From DAOSWM01 sp035380045 (GTDB taxonomy: Bacteria > Bacteroidota > Bacteroidia > Bacteroidales > Tenuifilaceae), in the NCBI GenBank assembly GCA_035380045.1, contig DAOSWM010000009.1, forward strand, positions 9,683 through 73,682: DNA of 64,000 bases, written 5' to 3'. Positions within the stretch are counted from its first letter, which is position 1. Every line of letters begins with the position of its first letter. The translations under genes were made by a program, and so were the position numbers. The notes below the pieces were generated by a model. The model was not told the DNA's origin, made no database searches, and saw nothing but the letters and a program-made list of their open reading frames with translations. Below are positions 37,922-46,632 of the stretch, piece by piece.

Positions 37922-38410
37922 CTATTCTTTAGTGGCCTCCTCAAAAACTTTCTCGAATTCCTCCTTGCGCTTATCAAGCGTTTCCCTACCTTCGCACGAG
38001 CTACGCTTCTCGGAGTACTCCTGCTCGCGTTTCTGGTAATCGACCAAATCCTTTCCCTTTAACACACCCTTGCTTTTTGCTTTTAGCAAGGTGTAGGAGT
38101 AGCTATCGAGAAGTTCGCAGGCACGGTCGAGATTCACTGACTTGTGGAAGTAAATATCGATGAGGTTAATAATTGCATCGAGGCGCATTTCGGCATACTT
38201 GCGTACCTCAACACCTTCGGGAATATTGTTCAACACAACCTCGAAGCTCTGCGCTGATTCCTTATACTCACCCTTTCGTAGCTTCCTTTCACCATTGGCG
38301 AATGCCAACTCTGCTGCCCGGGCTGTTTCCTTAATTTGTGCAAAAGTTGCAATTGGAAAAATGGTTGAAAGAGCCAGTAATCCAAGAATTATTCTTTTCA
38401 TTGGTTTCAT
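37922..38410 (-). CDS. Small secreted TPR-like helical protein
   Basis: 162 residues. A signal peptide (cleavage near TFAQ) precedes a helical, highly charged mature part with one TPR-like pair of helices (AELAFANGERKLRKGEY, then ESAQSFEVVLNN). Two cysteines (ACELLD and SSCEG) are separated by about 42 residues and could form a disulfide. I do not recognise a named family. It is a single-gene unit between two terminators or gaps; a perfect TAnnTTTG box lies upstream on the minus strand at 38437-38444. Confidence 0.7.
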   Translation of the reverse strand: MKPMKRIILGLLALSTIFPIATFAQIKETARAAELAFANGERKLRKGEYKESAQSFEVVLNNIPEGVEVRKYAEMRLDAIINLIDIYFHKSVNLDRACELLDSYSYTLLKAKSKGVLKGKDLVDYQKREQEYSEKRSSCEGRETLDKRKEEFEKVFEEATKE

Positions 38411-38436
38411 TTTTTATGGTTAGCTAATCGTTTTCT

Positions 38437-38444
38437 CAAATATA
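38437..38444 (-). promoter_or_regulatory. Candidate -7 box for the small TPR-like gene
   Basis: The minus strand reads TATATTTG, a perfect TAnnTTTG, 27 bases before the gene start. No matching -33 element at 19-base spacing was found. Confidence 0.4.
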
Positions 38445-38524
38445 GTCTTATTGGAAACAAGTTTAGTGCCAAGTTATAAAAATTGTAACACCACTTGGGA
38501 AAAAAGAGTGTATCATACTGAAAT

Positions 38525-40423
38525 CTAGTATGCCCGTTGGTTTCTCCCTTCAATAAAGTTAATAAACGATGTGTTAACCACTTTGTTCCCTCCAGGAGTT
38601 GGGTAGTTACCGGTAAAGTACCAGTCGCCCTTGTCGTTGGGGCAAGAAGCGTGAAGGTTCTCGATGGTTTGGAAAACTATTCGAACCTCTGCCTTCATTC
38701 CATGGGGTGTTAGTAGCTCGGCTATCTTGTCGGAAATTTGATCGGGGGTAAATGGCTTGTAGATATCTCTAACGTAGTTTATCATCTCCTCCTTTGGTAA
38801 ATTCTGCTGCGCTTTACACTTTCGGTACACGTTGTTAATCACGCTTTCTTGCCCAGTTTCTTTTAGCAGCGCAATGGCTGCACGGAAAGCAACAAAATCG
38901 CCCAGCTTAGCCATGTCGATTCCGTAGCAGTCGGGGTAACGAATTTGTGGCGACGATGAAACTACAACAATTCGCTTGGGGTTTAGCCTGTCGAGGATTC
39001 GCAGAATGCTTTCGCGCAGGGTTGTTCCCCGCACAATGGAATCGTCAATTACCACGAGGTTATCCTCATTCTCACGGATTGTTCCGTAGGTAATATCGTA
39101 CACGTGGCCCACGAGATCGTCACGTCCTTTATCCTGAGTAATAAAGGTTCGGAGCTTAACGTCCTTCACCGCAATTTTTTCTACCCGGGGTCGTGAAGCG
39201 ATTATGCTTTCAATGTCGGTTTCAGTTAAGGATCCGTTCTTAGTTTTAATTAGCGCTGACTTCTCCTTCAGCATGTAGTCCTCAATCCCCTTTAGCATTC
39301 CGTAGAACGCAACCTCTGCTGTGTTTGGGATGAAAGAGAAAACGGTATTCGCCAGATCGAAATCGATCGATTTCAGAATCTGCGGTGTAAGAAGTTCGCC
39401 CAGGTGAATACGTTCGCGGTAAATATCGCGATCGGTTCCACGAGAAAAGTAAATTCTTTCGAAGCTACACGAGCTTCTGGCTTGGGGAACTCGTACCTCC
39501 TCCATGCTAACATCGCCGTTGCGCTTTACAATAAGCGCGTAACCTGGAGTTACCTCCTTCACTTCATCGGTGCTAACATTTAAAACGGTTTGTATAACAG
39601 GGCGCTCCGATGCCACAACAACCACCTCGTCATCGGCATAGTAGAATGCCGGGCGGATGCCCCAAGGGTCGCGGTACACGAATGCATCACCGTGACCAAC
39701 CATTCCAGCCATGGCGTAACCACCGTCGAAATCCTTGCTGGCTACCTCAAGAATTTTTTTCAAATCGATGCTATCGGCAATAAGCGTGCTAATGGCTTTG
39801 TTGTCGTGCCCCTCATTCTTATACTGACGGAAAAGTCGCTGGTTCTCCTCATCGAGGAAGTGCCCAAACTTCTCGAGAACGGTAACCGTATCGGAAAAAT
39901 CCTTGGGGTGCTGCCCTAACTCGATTAACTTCCGGAAAAGCTCGTCGACATTGGTAAGGTTGAAGTTCCCTGCCATTACGAGGGTTCGCGACTTCCAGTT
40001 GTTCTCCCGCATAACAGGGTGAACGTACTCAATGGAGTTGTTTCCGAAAGTTCCGTAGCGCAGATGCCCTAGGTAAAGGTTTGCCGCAAACGGCAAGTTT
40101 TCACGAGCCCATGCCGGATCGTTCACCTGTTCTCTGGTTGCAAATTCGGATGAGAACCCATTGTAAATCGATTCAAACACATCACGTATGGACGAATCGG
40201 AGTTACTGCGTACACGATCGATATACCGTTTACCTGGTGCCAAATTGAGCTTAATGCTGGCAACACCGGCTCCATCCTGCCCACGGTTGTGCTGCTTCTC
40301 CATTAGAAGATACAACTTCTGCAAACCCCACATCCAGGAACCGTACTTCAAATGGTAGTGCTCAAGCGGCTTTAGGAGCCTTATCAGGGCAATTCCACAC
40401 TCATGCTTTACTTCATCAATCAT
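38525..40423 (-). CDS. Amidophosphoribosyltransferase-like enzyme
   Basis: 632 residues from the ATG at 40423. The N-terminal half is a class II glutamine amidotransferase: the nucleophile is C9 in HECGIALI after a short propeptide, followed by KQHNRGQDGAG and a YLGHLRYGT segment. The C-terminal half is a phosphoribosyltransferase with the PRPP loop VVIDDSIVRGTTLRESI. It matches the long Bacteroidota form of PurF, which makes phosphoribosylamine for purine synthesis. I leave the symbol blank because Bacteroidota often carry a second, shorter PurF. The longer frame starting at 40474 is less likely. Confidence 0.9.
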   Translation of the reverse strand: MIDEVKHECGIALIRLLKPLEHYHLKYGSWMWGLQKLYLLMEKQHNRGQDGAGVASIKLNLAPGKRYIDRVRSNSDSSIRDVFESIYNGFSSEFATREQVNDPAWARENLPFAANLYLGHLRYGTFGNNSIEYVHPVMRENNWKSRTLVMAGNFNLTNVDELFRKLIELGQHPKDFSDTVTVLEKFGHFLDEENQRLFRQYKNEGHDNKAISTLIADSIDLKKILEVASKDFDGGYAMAGMVGHGDAFVYRDPWGIRPAFYYADDEVVVVASERPVIQTVLNVSTDEVKEVTPGYALIVKRNGDVSMEEVRVPQARSSCSFERIYFSRGTDRDIYRERIHLGELLTPQILKSIDFDLANTVFSFIPNTAEVAFYGMLKGIEDYMLKEKSALIKTKNGSLTETDIESIIASRPRVEKIAVKDVKLRTFITQDKGRDDLVGHVYDITYGTIRENEDNLVVIDDSIVRGTTLRESILRILDRLNPKRIVVVSSSPQIRYPDCYGIDMAKLGDFVAFRAAIALLKETGQESVINNVYRKCKAQQNLPKEEMINYVRDIYKPFTPDQISDKIAELLTPHGMKAEVRIVFQTIENLHASCPNDKGDWYFTGNYPTPGGNKVVNTSFINFIEGRNQRAY

Positions 40424-40448
40424 ACTGACTAACAGTGTTTTGTGCAAA

Positions 40449-40482
40449 TAAAAAAGGGTACTCAGCGAAGCCAAATACCCTT
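40449..40482 (-). terminator. Rho-independent terminator downstream of the SPOR gene
   Basis: On the minus strand AAGGGTA pairs with TACCCTT; inner bases extend the stem with G-U pairs to a TTC loop, and the right arm runs directly into a T tract (40453-40449). It separates the SPOR gene from the amidotransferase gene. Confidence 0.8.
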
Positions 40483-40550
40483 AACGTATTTTGATATTAC
40501 CTTTTTTACAATTTGGGACCTAACAATTTTCATTAGCATAATCTCAGCAT

Positions 40551-41009
40551 CTATTCAAGTGGCGGAAAATTTATCCATTCTGGGACTATAAATGCTTTTG
40601 GATACTTCCCCTGAAGTGATTTGTGTAACTTCAGCGCTTCGTCGCGGGTTCTAAAATCGCCCACTGAAACTTTATAGTATGGGCTATCAAAACTTCGGTA
40701 AACTGCAATCCCCGGATGATTCTCCATAAACTCCATCATCACCTCCTCGGACTCGCTACGTGCACGCTGGCCCAAATCGAAGTAGAGCCGTATTCTGTAG
40801 CCCTGCATGCCAGGATTTGAGGCATTCTCAAGGTAATAGGCATTGAAGAGTTTTGTGATGCCTTCACTCTGGTAGATATTTACTTTTGCCCCGTTGGGAG
40901 AATATGATTGCAGATTGTAAAAAATGCCGTACTCCTCTTGTGCTCCAACTGCCAACGAAAACATTGAAAGTGCAAGAAAAAAGAATATATTTTTGGCTGG
41001 AAACGACAT
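40551..41009 (-). CDS. SPOR-domain secreted protein
   Basis: 152 residues from the ATG at 41009. A signal peptide (cleavage near VGAQ) precedes a C-terminal SPOR-like domain at about 75-150 with the typical pattern GYRIRLYFDLGQRARSE, then YYKVSVGDFRTRDEALKL. SPOR domains bind denuded glycan strands at division sites. A GTG at 41030 could extend the N-terminus by seven residues but weakens the signal peptide. The terminator at 40449-40482 ends it. Confidence 0.8.
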   Translation of the reverse strand: MSFPAKNIFFFLALSMFSLAVGAQEEYGIFYNLQSYSPNGAKVNIYQSEGITKLFNAYYLENASNPGMQGYRIRLYFDLGQRARSESEEVMMEFMENHPGIAVYRSFDSPYYKVSVGDFRTRDEALKLHKSLQGKYPKAFIVPEWINFPPLE

Positions 41010-41108
41010 TTGGCTGAATTTTAAGAGCACAAATTTACAACTTTTTTATTCTAATTTCAAACTCATCAGGAATCCATAGGAGCAACAGGTAACGCTAAAG
41101 AACCGAAG

Positions 41109-41579
41109 CTACAACGTATTGGCTAGCTCTTTGAACGATTGGCGTTGAACGCTAAGTTTTTTTCGGACTGGGAATGAGCGACCTTTAATGTATCCCTCCA
41201 CCTCGATTTTATCGAGCAAATCGTCAACTCCTCCCGTTGCCAGCCTAAAGGCATCGGCTAGCGTACGCAACTCAATTTCAACGGGAACTGTGTAGGTTTG
41301 CTTGGTTTGCGGCTGCAACTTAATATTTTCAGACATTCTAAAAACTCCTAGCTCTCGCTCCTTCAGCCACGCTTTAAATTCAATTTTAGTTATGGTAATC
41401 TTTCGCTTATTCGGGTTGTCAACTTCCACATCGAGATTAAGCAGCACGATGTTTTTTTTAATTCCTCGTAGCTGAACCTTCCCGATGCTACTTATGCTTA
41501 TATCGCTTACTTTCCCACAACTTGTAAAAAGCACTACAAGCACAAAAAGAGCGAAAAATTTTACGTTTTTACTATTCAT
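41109..41579 (-). CDS. LEA type 2-like lipoprotein
   Basis: 156 residues from the ATG at 41579. The N-terminus is a lipoprotein signal with lipobox VLFTSC. The mature part has alternating strands and the phrase VDNPNKRKITITKIEF typical of LEA-14/WHy domains, which in bacteria occur in periplasmic or outer-membrane lipoproteins of unknown role. The starting point at 41603 would add eight residues before the signal. Position between yebC and the SPOR gene gives no further clue. Confidence 0.72.
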   Translation of the reverse strand: MNSKNVKFFALFVLVVLFTSCGKVSDISISSIGKVQLRGIKKNIVLLNLDVEVDNPNKRKITITKIEFKAWLKERELGVFRMSENIKLQPQTKQTYTVPVEIELRTLADAFRLATGGVDDLLDKIEVEGYIKGRSFPVRKKLSVQRQSFKELANTL

Positions 41580-41692
41580 CACACCAAAAACTATCTTCCA
41601 CACAACACGTTTCTCTTTTATCGATTACACAAATAATGCCATAAACCTTTATAGTTTATGGCGAAGAAGTTAAGAATTATTAATTTTTTGCT

Positions 41693-42442
41693 TTAGCTGT
41701 TCTCCTCCATAGCATTGGCCAGCTCATCGGTCATCTCGATGTTGTGGTAAACGTTCTGCACATCATCATTATCCTCAAAATCATCAATTAACCTTAAAAC
41801 CTTTAGGGCAGAGTTAACTTCCAGGTTCTTATAATCGTTTGGGATACGTTGCAAGCTAGAGTTCTCGGGTTCAATGTTCATTTCTTCCAGCTTCTTCTGC
41901 ATTCTTCCAAAATCCTCCATTGCGGTATACACAACAAAGCTATCGTCGTTAACCTCAATTTCTTCGGCTCCAGCATCGATAAGTTCCAGCTCCAGCTCGT
42001 CCTGCTCAATATCGACTTTTGGGAGAGTGAACACTCCTTTCCTGTCGAACAGGAAGCTCAAAGAGCCGTTGGTGCCAAGGCTTCCACCGCGTTTTGTGAA
42101 GATTGAACGAATGAAGCTAACTGTACGGTTGTTGTTGTCGGTTAAGCACTCGATAAAAATGCCTACACCATCGGGTCCGTAGCCCTCAAAAGTTAATTCA
42201 TGCAAATTATCCCCCTCACTTTCGGCCTTGTTTATTGCACGAAGCAAAGTATCCTTGGGCATATTTGCTCCTTTTGCGTTGCTAATGGCAGTACGCAAGC
42301 GGGCATTCCCTTCCGGGTCGGAGCCACCCTCCTTTACAGCAACAGTAATTTCTTTAATGATACGACTGAAGATTTTCGAACGCTTTGCGTCGAGAGCTCC
42401 CTTTTTGCGCTTAATGGTTGACCATTTATTGTGTCCTGACAT
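41693..42442 (-). CDS. yebC: YebC/PmpR-type DNA-binding regulator
   Basis: 249 residues from the ATG at 42442 (MSGHNKWSTIKRKKG), the normal YebC start; the frame upstream to 42490 is not used. The family hallmarks are the first 20 residues, ARLRTAISNAKGANMPKDTL, and FEGYGPDGVGIFIECLTDN. YebC proteins act as transcription regulators in some bacteria, and recent work links them to translation of proline-rich stretches, so the molecular role is not settled. The C-terminal acidic tail is typical. It is monocistronic in this window. Confidence 0.93.
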   Translation of the reverse strand: MSGHNKWSTIKRKKGALDAKRSKIFSRIIKEITVAVKEGGSDPEGNARLRTAISNAKGANMPKDTLLRAINKAESEGDNLHELTFEGYGPDGVGIFIECLTDNNNRTVSFIRSIFTKRGGSLGTNGSLSFLFDRKGVFTLPKVDIEQDELELELIDAGAEEIEVNDDSFVVYTAMEDFGRMQKKLEEMNIEPENSSLQRIPNDYKNLEVNSALKVLRLIDDFEDNDDVQNVYHNIEMTDELANAMEENS

Positions 42443-42528
42443 AGTGTTGAGAGTATTTATATTTTTCAAATTCACATTAATGCGTTGCAAATTTAGCCAA
42501 TTTTTGCAGAAATTCTACATTACTAAAA

Positions 42529-43284
42529 CTAACCTATCCCATACTGCTCGAAAAGTTTGAAGAGCGAATCCTTTTTCCGGAACGAAACGGGAACCGTGGA
42601 ACCATCCTTTAGGATAAGCATCCCACCCTCCGATTTATGGTACCTGTTAATGTATGTAACGTTAACTATATGGCTTTGGTGACACCTGAAGAAACCAAGA
42701 TTTAATAGAGCCTCCTCGAAATGTTTGATATTTTGGGAAACAGTGACCCTTTTGCCACTTTGTAGTAAAAAATGGGAGTAAGCACCATCGGATTCTATTC
42801 TTACTACCTCCGATGTATTTATAAGATGAATATCGTCACTGGTGCGCAGCACGATTCGTTTTTCGAGTTTGGAGTTACTGGAAATGTTGTGTAGAAGTGT
42901 CATTAGCTCCAGCTGGTTCCCCTTATCTCCAATATCTTTTCTTGCTTTACTTACTGCATCTCGAAATTCAATGGGATTAATTGGTTTTAGTATATAATCA
43001 ACGGCACTGAATCTAAAAGCCTGAACGGCAAACTGATCAAAAGCAGTAATGAAGATTACCCTAAAAAATGGACTCTCAAATGATTTTACCACATCGAAGC
43101 CTGTTCCGTCGGTTAATTCAATATCAAGGAGCACTAAATCGGGTTTAAGGCTGCTAATGCTGGCCACCGAGTCCTTTACCGAATGCGCAAATCCTAGTAA
43201 CTCTATGGTAGGGAAAAATTCATTCAGGTAGGTGCAAATTATTTCAATAGTTGCAGGTTCATCATCAACAATAAACACTTTCAT
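42529..43284 (-). CDS. LytTR-family response regulator
   Basis: 251 residues. The receiver domain (about 1-120) has the acidic pocket D7 D8, the phosphoacceptor D54 in LVLLDIE and the conserved K100 (YILKP). A LytTR DNA-binding domain fills about 145-250 (VRIESDGAYSHFLLQSGKRV, HQSHIVNVTYI). It follows the sensor kinase by 20 bases in the same direction, so the two form a two-component pair. The likely targets include the divergent PKD-lipoprotein operon across the 333-base gap, where a 16-bp tandem repeat lies. Confidence 0.92.
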   Translation of the reverse strand: MKVFIVDDEPATIEIICTYLNEFFPTIELLGFAHSVKDSVASISSLKPDLVLLDIELTDGTGFDVVKSFESPFFRVIFITAFDQFAVQAFRFSAVDYILKPINPIEFRDAVSKARKDIGDKGNQLELMTLLHNISSNSKLEKRIVLRTSDDIHLINTSEVVRIESDGAYSHFLLQSGKRVTVSQNIKHFEEALLNLGFFRCHQSHIVNVTYINRYHKSEGGMLILKDGSTVPVSFRKKDSLFKLFEQYGIG

Positions 43285-43304
43285 GGCAATGTGAGTGGTT
43301 TTGG

Positions 43305-45293
43305 CTATTTGTACTCATTATCGTTAAAAAGTAACGGAAGGGTAATAAGGATGCTTGTGCCCTTCTCGTTACTGGGTATATCTTCGTACTCGACCATAGC
43401 TTTTGTTTTGAACCTTTTATTAAGAAGGTCTAACCTTTCTCGAGTAATTTGCGTAGCAACCGACTTATGCGTTCCCTCTTTTCTTGTTGGTGTAGAACTA
43501 ATTCCCACGCCATTGTCTTTCACCCTACAGCAGAGTTGCCCATTATCCTCAATGAAGTTAACCTGTAGCAACCCTCCAGTTGAATCCTTCGCAAAACCAT
43601 GAATTATGGCATTTTCAACAAAAGGTTGAATGATTAGAGGGGGGACTAAAATATCTGCTGGGTCGTCGTTTAAATTTATGTTTAGGGTATGGGTGAATAG
43701 ATTCGGGAACCTTTTCTTCTGAAGATCCAGAAATAGGTTTATGGCCTCAATTTCTTTCTCAAGTGAAACCAAATTGTTTCGGGAACTATCAAGAATAAAC
43801 CTGATGAAATTTGAGAAATTTGCTACCTGGGTTGCCGCCTCCATTTTTTCAGAACGTAGTATAAGATTCTGAATTGTTGAAAGGGAGTTGAACAGAAAGT
43901 GAGGGTTCATTTGAGAGCGTAAGAGCTTGTGTTCAAGCAGCAGCTGCTTCCGTTTCGCCTCCTGTTTGCTGCTCCAAATCCAAGTTGCTCCAAGCAAAAC
44001 TAGCAGCACTAAAAGCACAGAAACTGAAGTTAGCATTATGGTTTTCAGTCTATTCTTGTTTTCGAGCACTTCCGACTGGCTCTCCAGGTACCTAATCTCC
44101 TCATTCTTCTTCTCGTCCTGAAAAACTGCTTCGAGACGAGAAATTTCTTTCTGCTTATCGATTGACATGATGCTATCGTTAATAATCATGTACTGCTGGT
44201 GGTTCTTGAAAGCTTCCTTGTAGTTACCAAGCTCCGAATACGCTTTGGAAAGATGTTTGTACGCGTAACGTTGATTAACAAGAGCCTCGGATTTAACTGC
44301 CTCGGCAAGTTGAAGCTTGGCGTATGTTATTGCTTCAGTAAAGTTATTTGTGGCCATGGCTAAATCTGCAAGGTTTCCATAAACCAATGCTAAACCCTGC
44401 CGGTTTCCAACCTTCCTCAAATTATTAATTGCATTAATAAAATGCCTTTGAGCAACCTCAAAGTTTCCCAACCTTTTTTCTAGTACGCCAAGGTTGGAGT
44501 TAATAAGCCCAATATTAGCATAAAGTTTATTTTCAATACAAAAATTGAGTGCGGCGTGGTAAAATGGCCTGGCTTCATCGAACCGTCCCGAAGAGTTCAA
44601 GAGGTTTGCTAATGTAATACTTGAAATTGCGATGCCCCTGTTGTTCCCATTTTTTTTGTGTAGCTCTAACGCTTTTTGCACGTACTCGTATGCTTTATCA
44701 ACATCACCAAGCTCTTGGTAGATGTTCCCTGTATTTGTGTAAAATATTGCAACACTCACCGAATCGCCACTTGCACAAGCGATACTTTGAGCCCGCTGGT
44801 AGGTTTCAAGCGCCTCCTTGTACAATCCCTTCTTTTTTTGAGCAACTCCTAAAGAGTTTAAAATTAGAACAACATCTTTTGAAAACGAAGAGGGATTTAG
44901 TTCTTTGTAACCCTGGGTAATGTTAATGGCAACATTAAGCTCATTTATGGCTTTCTCAGATTCACCAGCATTTGTATAGAACACCCCCAGCCCCCTATGA
45001 GCTAGTGCCGCTTGTTGCTGCAACCACAAGGGCAAATCCTTTGATAATTTAATATTTATCAAATACTCTTCGTAATACTTAAGGGCACCGTTAAATAAGC
45101 CACAGGCTGAATCGGGATTAACCTCAATAAGCTGCTCCCCTCTTTTTACCATCGATTCAACTTTGGTTGAATCCGAATTGGCTACAGCAACTGTTTGTTC
45201 ATTTGCTGGTTTACAGGAAAACTGAAAAGTAAGCACCAGAATAAGCACCCCAATTAGCACTTCGTTAGCACGTAGGGCTTGTTGTATTTTCAT
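43305..45293 (-). CDS. TPR sensor histidine kinase, LytS-like
   Basis: 662 residues. An N-terminal hydrophobic signal (with FQFSC, possibly a lipobox) is followed by a large TPR region at about 97-375, a coiled coil (375-415), one membrane helix at about 420-442, and a His_kinase (LytS-type) module. The phosphorylated H465 is in MNPHFLFN; the N-box at about 556-565 reads FVENAIIHG and the G-box VKDNGVGIS. The TPR part is thus predicted to face the periplasm and the kinase the cytoplasm. It pairs with the LytTR regulator downstream. Confidence 0.92.
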   Translation of the reverse strand: MKIQQALRANEVLIGVLILVLTFQFSCKPANEQTVAVANSDSTKVESMVKRGEQLIEVNPDSACGLFNGALKYYEEYLINIKLSKDLPLWLQQQAALAHRGLGVFYTNAGESEKAINELNVAINITQGYKELNPSSFSKDVVLILNSLGVAQKKKGLYKEALETYQRAQSIACASGDSVSVAIFYTNTGNIYQELGDVDKAYEYVQKALELHKKNGNNRGIAISSITLANLLNSSGRFDEARPFYHAALNFCIENKLYANIGLINSNLGVLEKRLGNFEVAQRHFINAINNLRKVGNRQGLALVYGNLADLAMATNNFTEAITYAKLQLAEAVKSEALVNQRYAYKHLSKAYSELGNYKEAFKNHQQYMIINDSIMSIDKQKEISRLEAVFQDEKKNEEIRYLESQSEVLENKNRLKTIMLTSVSVLLVLLVLLGATWIWSSKQEAKRKQLLLEHKLLRSQMNPHFLFNSLSTIQNLILRSEKMEAATQVANFSNFIRFILDSSRNNLVSLEKEIEAINLFLDLQKKRFPNLFTHTLNINLNDDPADILVPPLIIQPFVENAIIHGFAKDSTGGLLQVNFIEDNGQLCCRVKDNGVGISSTPTRKEGTHKSVATQITRERLDLLNKRFKTKAMVEYEDIPSNEKGTSILITLPLLFNDNEYK

Positions 45294-45402
45294 ATTGTAA
45301 AAATATACAATTTTTCTATAATCTATTTGATTATTAGTCTGCTTTGTTGTAAATTGTACATATTATTTATCCCATTTTTTTGCTTTTTTCTTGTTTTTCT
45401 TA

Positions 45403-45434
45403 TGCCTTTCGCCTTTACTGCCTTTCGCCTTTAC
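45403..45434. repeat. Perfect 16-bp tandem duplication
   Basis: TGCCTTTCGCCTTTAC is present twice with no spacer, in the divergent region between the sensor kinase gene and the PKD lipoprotein gene. It is 110 bases upstream of the kinase start and about 190 bases upstream of the lipoprotein start. A binding site for the LytTR regulator is one possibility; simple replication slippage is another. Confidence 0.6.
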
Positions 45435-45514
45435 GAATTTCGATTTGTTAAATACGCTTTTAAATAATTAGCAGACGGTTGTTAATTAGACATGCAGCCT
45501 AAATTTCAACCTCA

Positions 45515-45522
45515 TAACTTTG
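45515..45522 (+). promoter_or_regulatory. Candidate -7 box for the PKD-lipoprotein operon
   Basis: TAACTTTG is a perfect TAnnTTTG; it would give a leader of about 97 bases before the ATG at 45627. A matching -33 box is not clear. The 333-base gap 45294-45626 otherwise holds only the tandem duplication described separately. Confidence 0.45.
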
Positions 45523-45626
45523 TATATAGAGAGGTGTGCTATTAAAAAAACCTCGTAAAAAAACAGTTGTTTTTAAAAGTTTACTGTATAACAAACCCGA
45601 ACTTAACCTAAAAAAAACCAAACCCT

Positions 45627-46610
45627 ATGAAAAAGTTTTGCAAAATTCTACTGGCACTTACAGCATCGCTGCTCTTTTTTGTAAGCTGCGAGGAGGAGCC
45701 CATTGCTTCTTTCACAGTATCATCAACTCTGGTTGGTACAAACCAAAACGTTACCTTCACAAACACATCAACTGATGCGGATCACTTTGAATGGTACTTT
45801 GGGGATGGCACATCGTCAACCGACGAAAACCCTACCCACAGCTACAGCCAGCAGGGAAACTATATAGTTACACTAGTAGCATACTCAAAATCGGGGCGTA
45901 AACTCGACGATGCCTACCAGGCATATGTTTGGGTGTTAGACCCTTACGAAGTAACGTTCCACAACCCAACCTACACCCCTATTACTATCACAGTAACAAA
46001 CTATGGAACCCAAACAATTCCAGTTGATGGGAATGTAACATTCCTGGTTTATACATCAACGCCCAGCTTTACTGCCACAACCTATGAAACATTTTCAAAT
46101 GGAGATCCTCTCGGATCAACAATTAGCTGGCAAGGCACCCTTGAGCTAACAAGCTCAACATCTACCTGGAATCTCAATGTAGGGACTTCCTTTTTCTACT
46201 TTTTCTTAAGAAATTATAGCGGATACTACCTAGGACCTATCTATGTAAACTACGGGAACAGCAACCAGTATCTTATTAATGCTTCAATCCCAACAAACTA
46301 TAGCACCCAGTTTAAGCTAGGATACCATTATGCCCGTTCCGATAATCAAATTCGCTTATACATTAACTCAACATCCTACTACTATAGTTTTATTGCTGGG
46401 GATAACTTTTATTATCCAAACGTACAAAACCAAGCAATAACCTTCACAGTGTATAGTGGAAAAGCAAACGAAACTACTTTAGACACAACTCCTGTTGAGT
46501 TTAGCCTTGACCCAACGAAAGAGGTTCAAACCATTTCAACAACAAAAGAAACCTTTGAAAAAGTTCCAGGATCACACGATTTATTCCCTACAAACCAGCA
46601 ATCCAATTAA
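45627..46610 (+). CDS. PKD-domain surface lipoprotein
   Basis: 327 residues. The lipobox FFVSC is followed at once by acidic residues (CEEEP), which resembles the lipoprotein export signal that sends lipoproteins to the cell surface in Bacteroidota. A PKD domain follows at about 28-105, with its core FEWYFGDGTSS and the later TVTL-like strand. The remaining 220 residues are Thr/Ser/Tyr-rich beta strands of unknown type. It leads an operon with a barrel protein (22-base gap) and a WD40-caspase protein. A divergent promoter region with a 16-bp tandem repeat lies upstream. Confidence 0.8.
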   Translation: MKKFCKILLALTASLLFFVSCEEEPIASFTVSSTLVGTNQNVTFTNTSTDADHFEWYFGDGTSSTDENPTHSYSQQGNYIVTLVAYSKSGRKLDDAYQAYVWVLDPYEVTFHNPTYTPITITVTNYGTQTIPVDGNVTFLVYTSTPSFTATTYETFSNGDPLGSTISWQGTLELTSSTSTWNLNVGTSFFYFFLRNYSGYYLGPIYVNYGNSNQYLINASIPTNYSTQFKLGYHYARSDNQIRLYINSTSYYYSFIAGDNFYYPNVQNQAITFTVYSGKANETTLDTTPVEFSLDPTKEVQTISTTKETFEKVPGSHDLFPTNQQSN

Positions 46611-46632
46611 ATTAATCTTAAACCAGAATACT

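Noticed and set aside
46495..46632. N-terminal extension of the barrel-protein frame into the PKD gene
   Set aside because: The ATG at 46633 directly precedes a signal peptide, which the extension would destroy.
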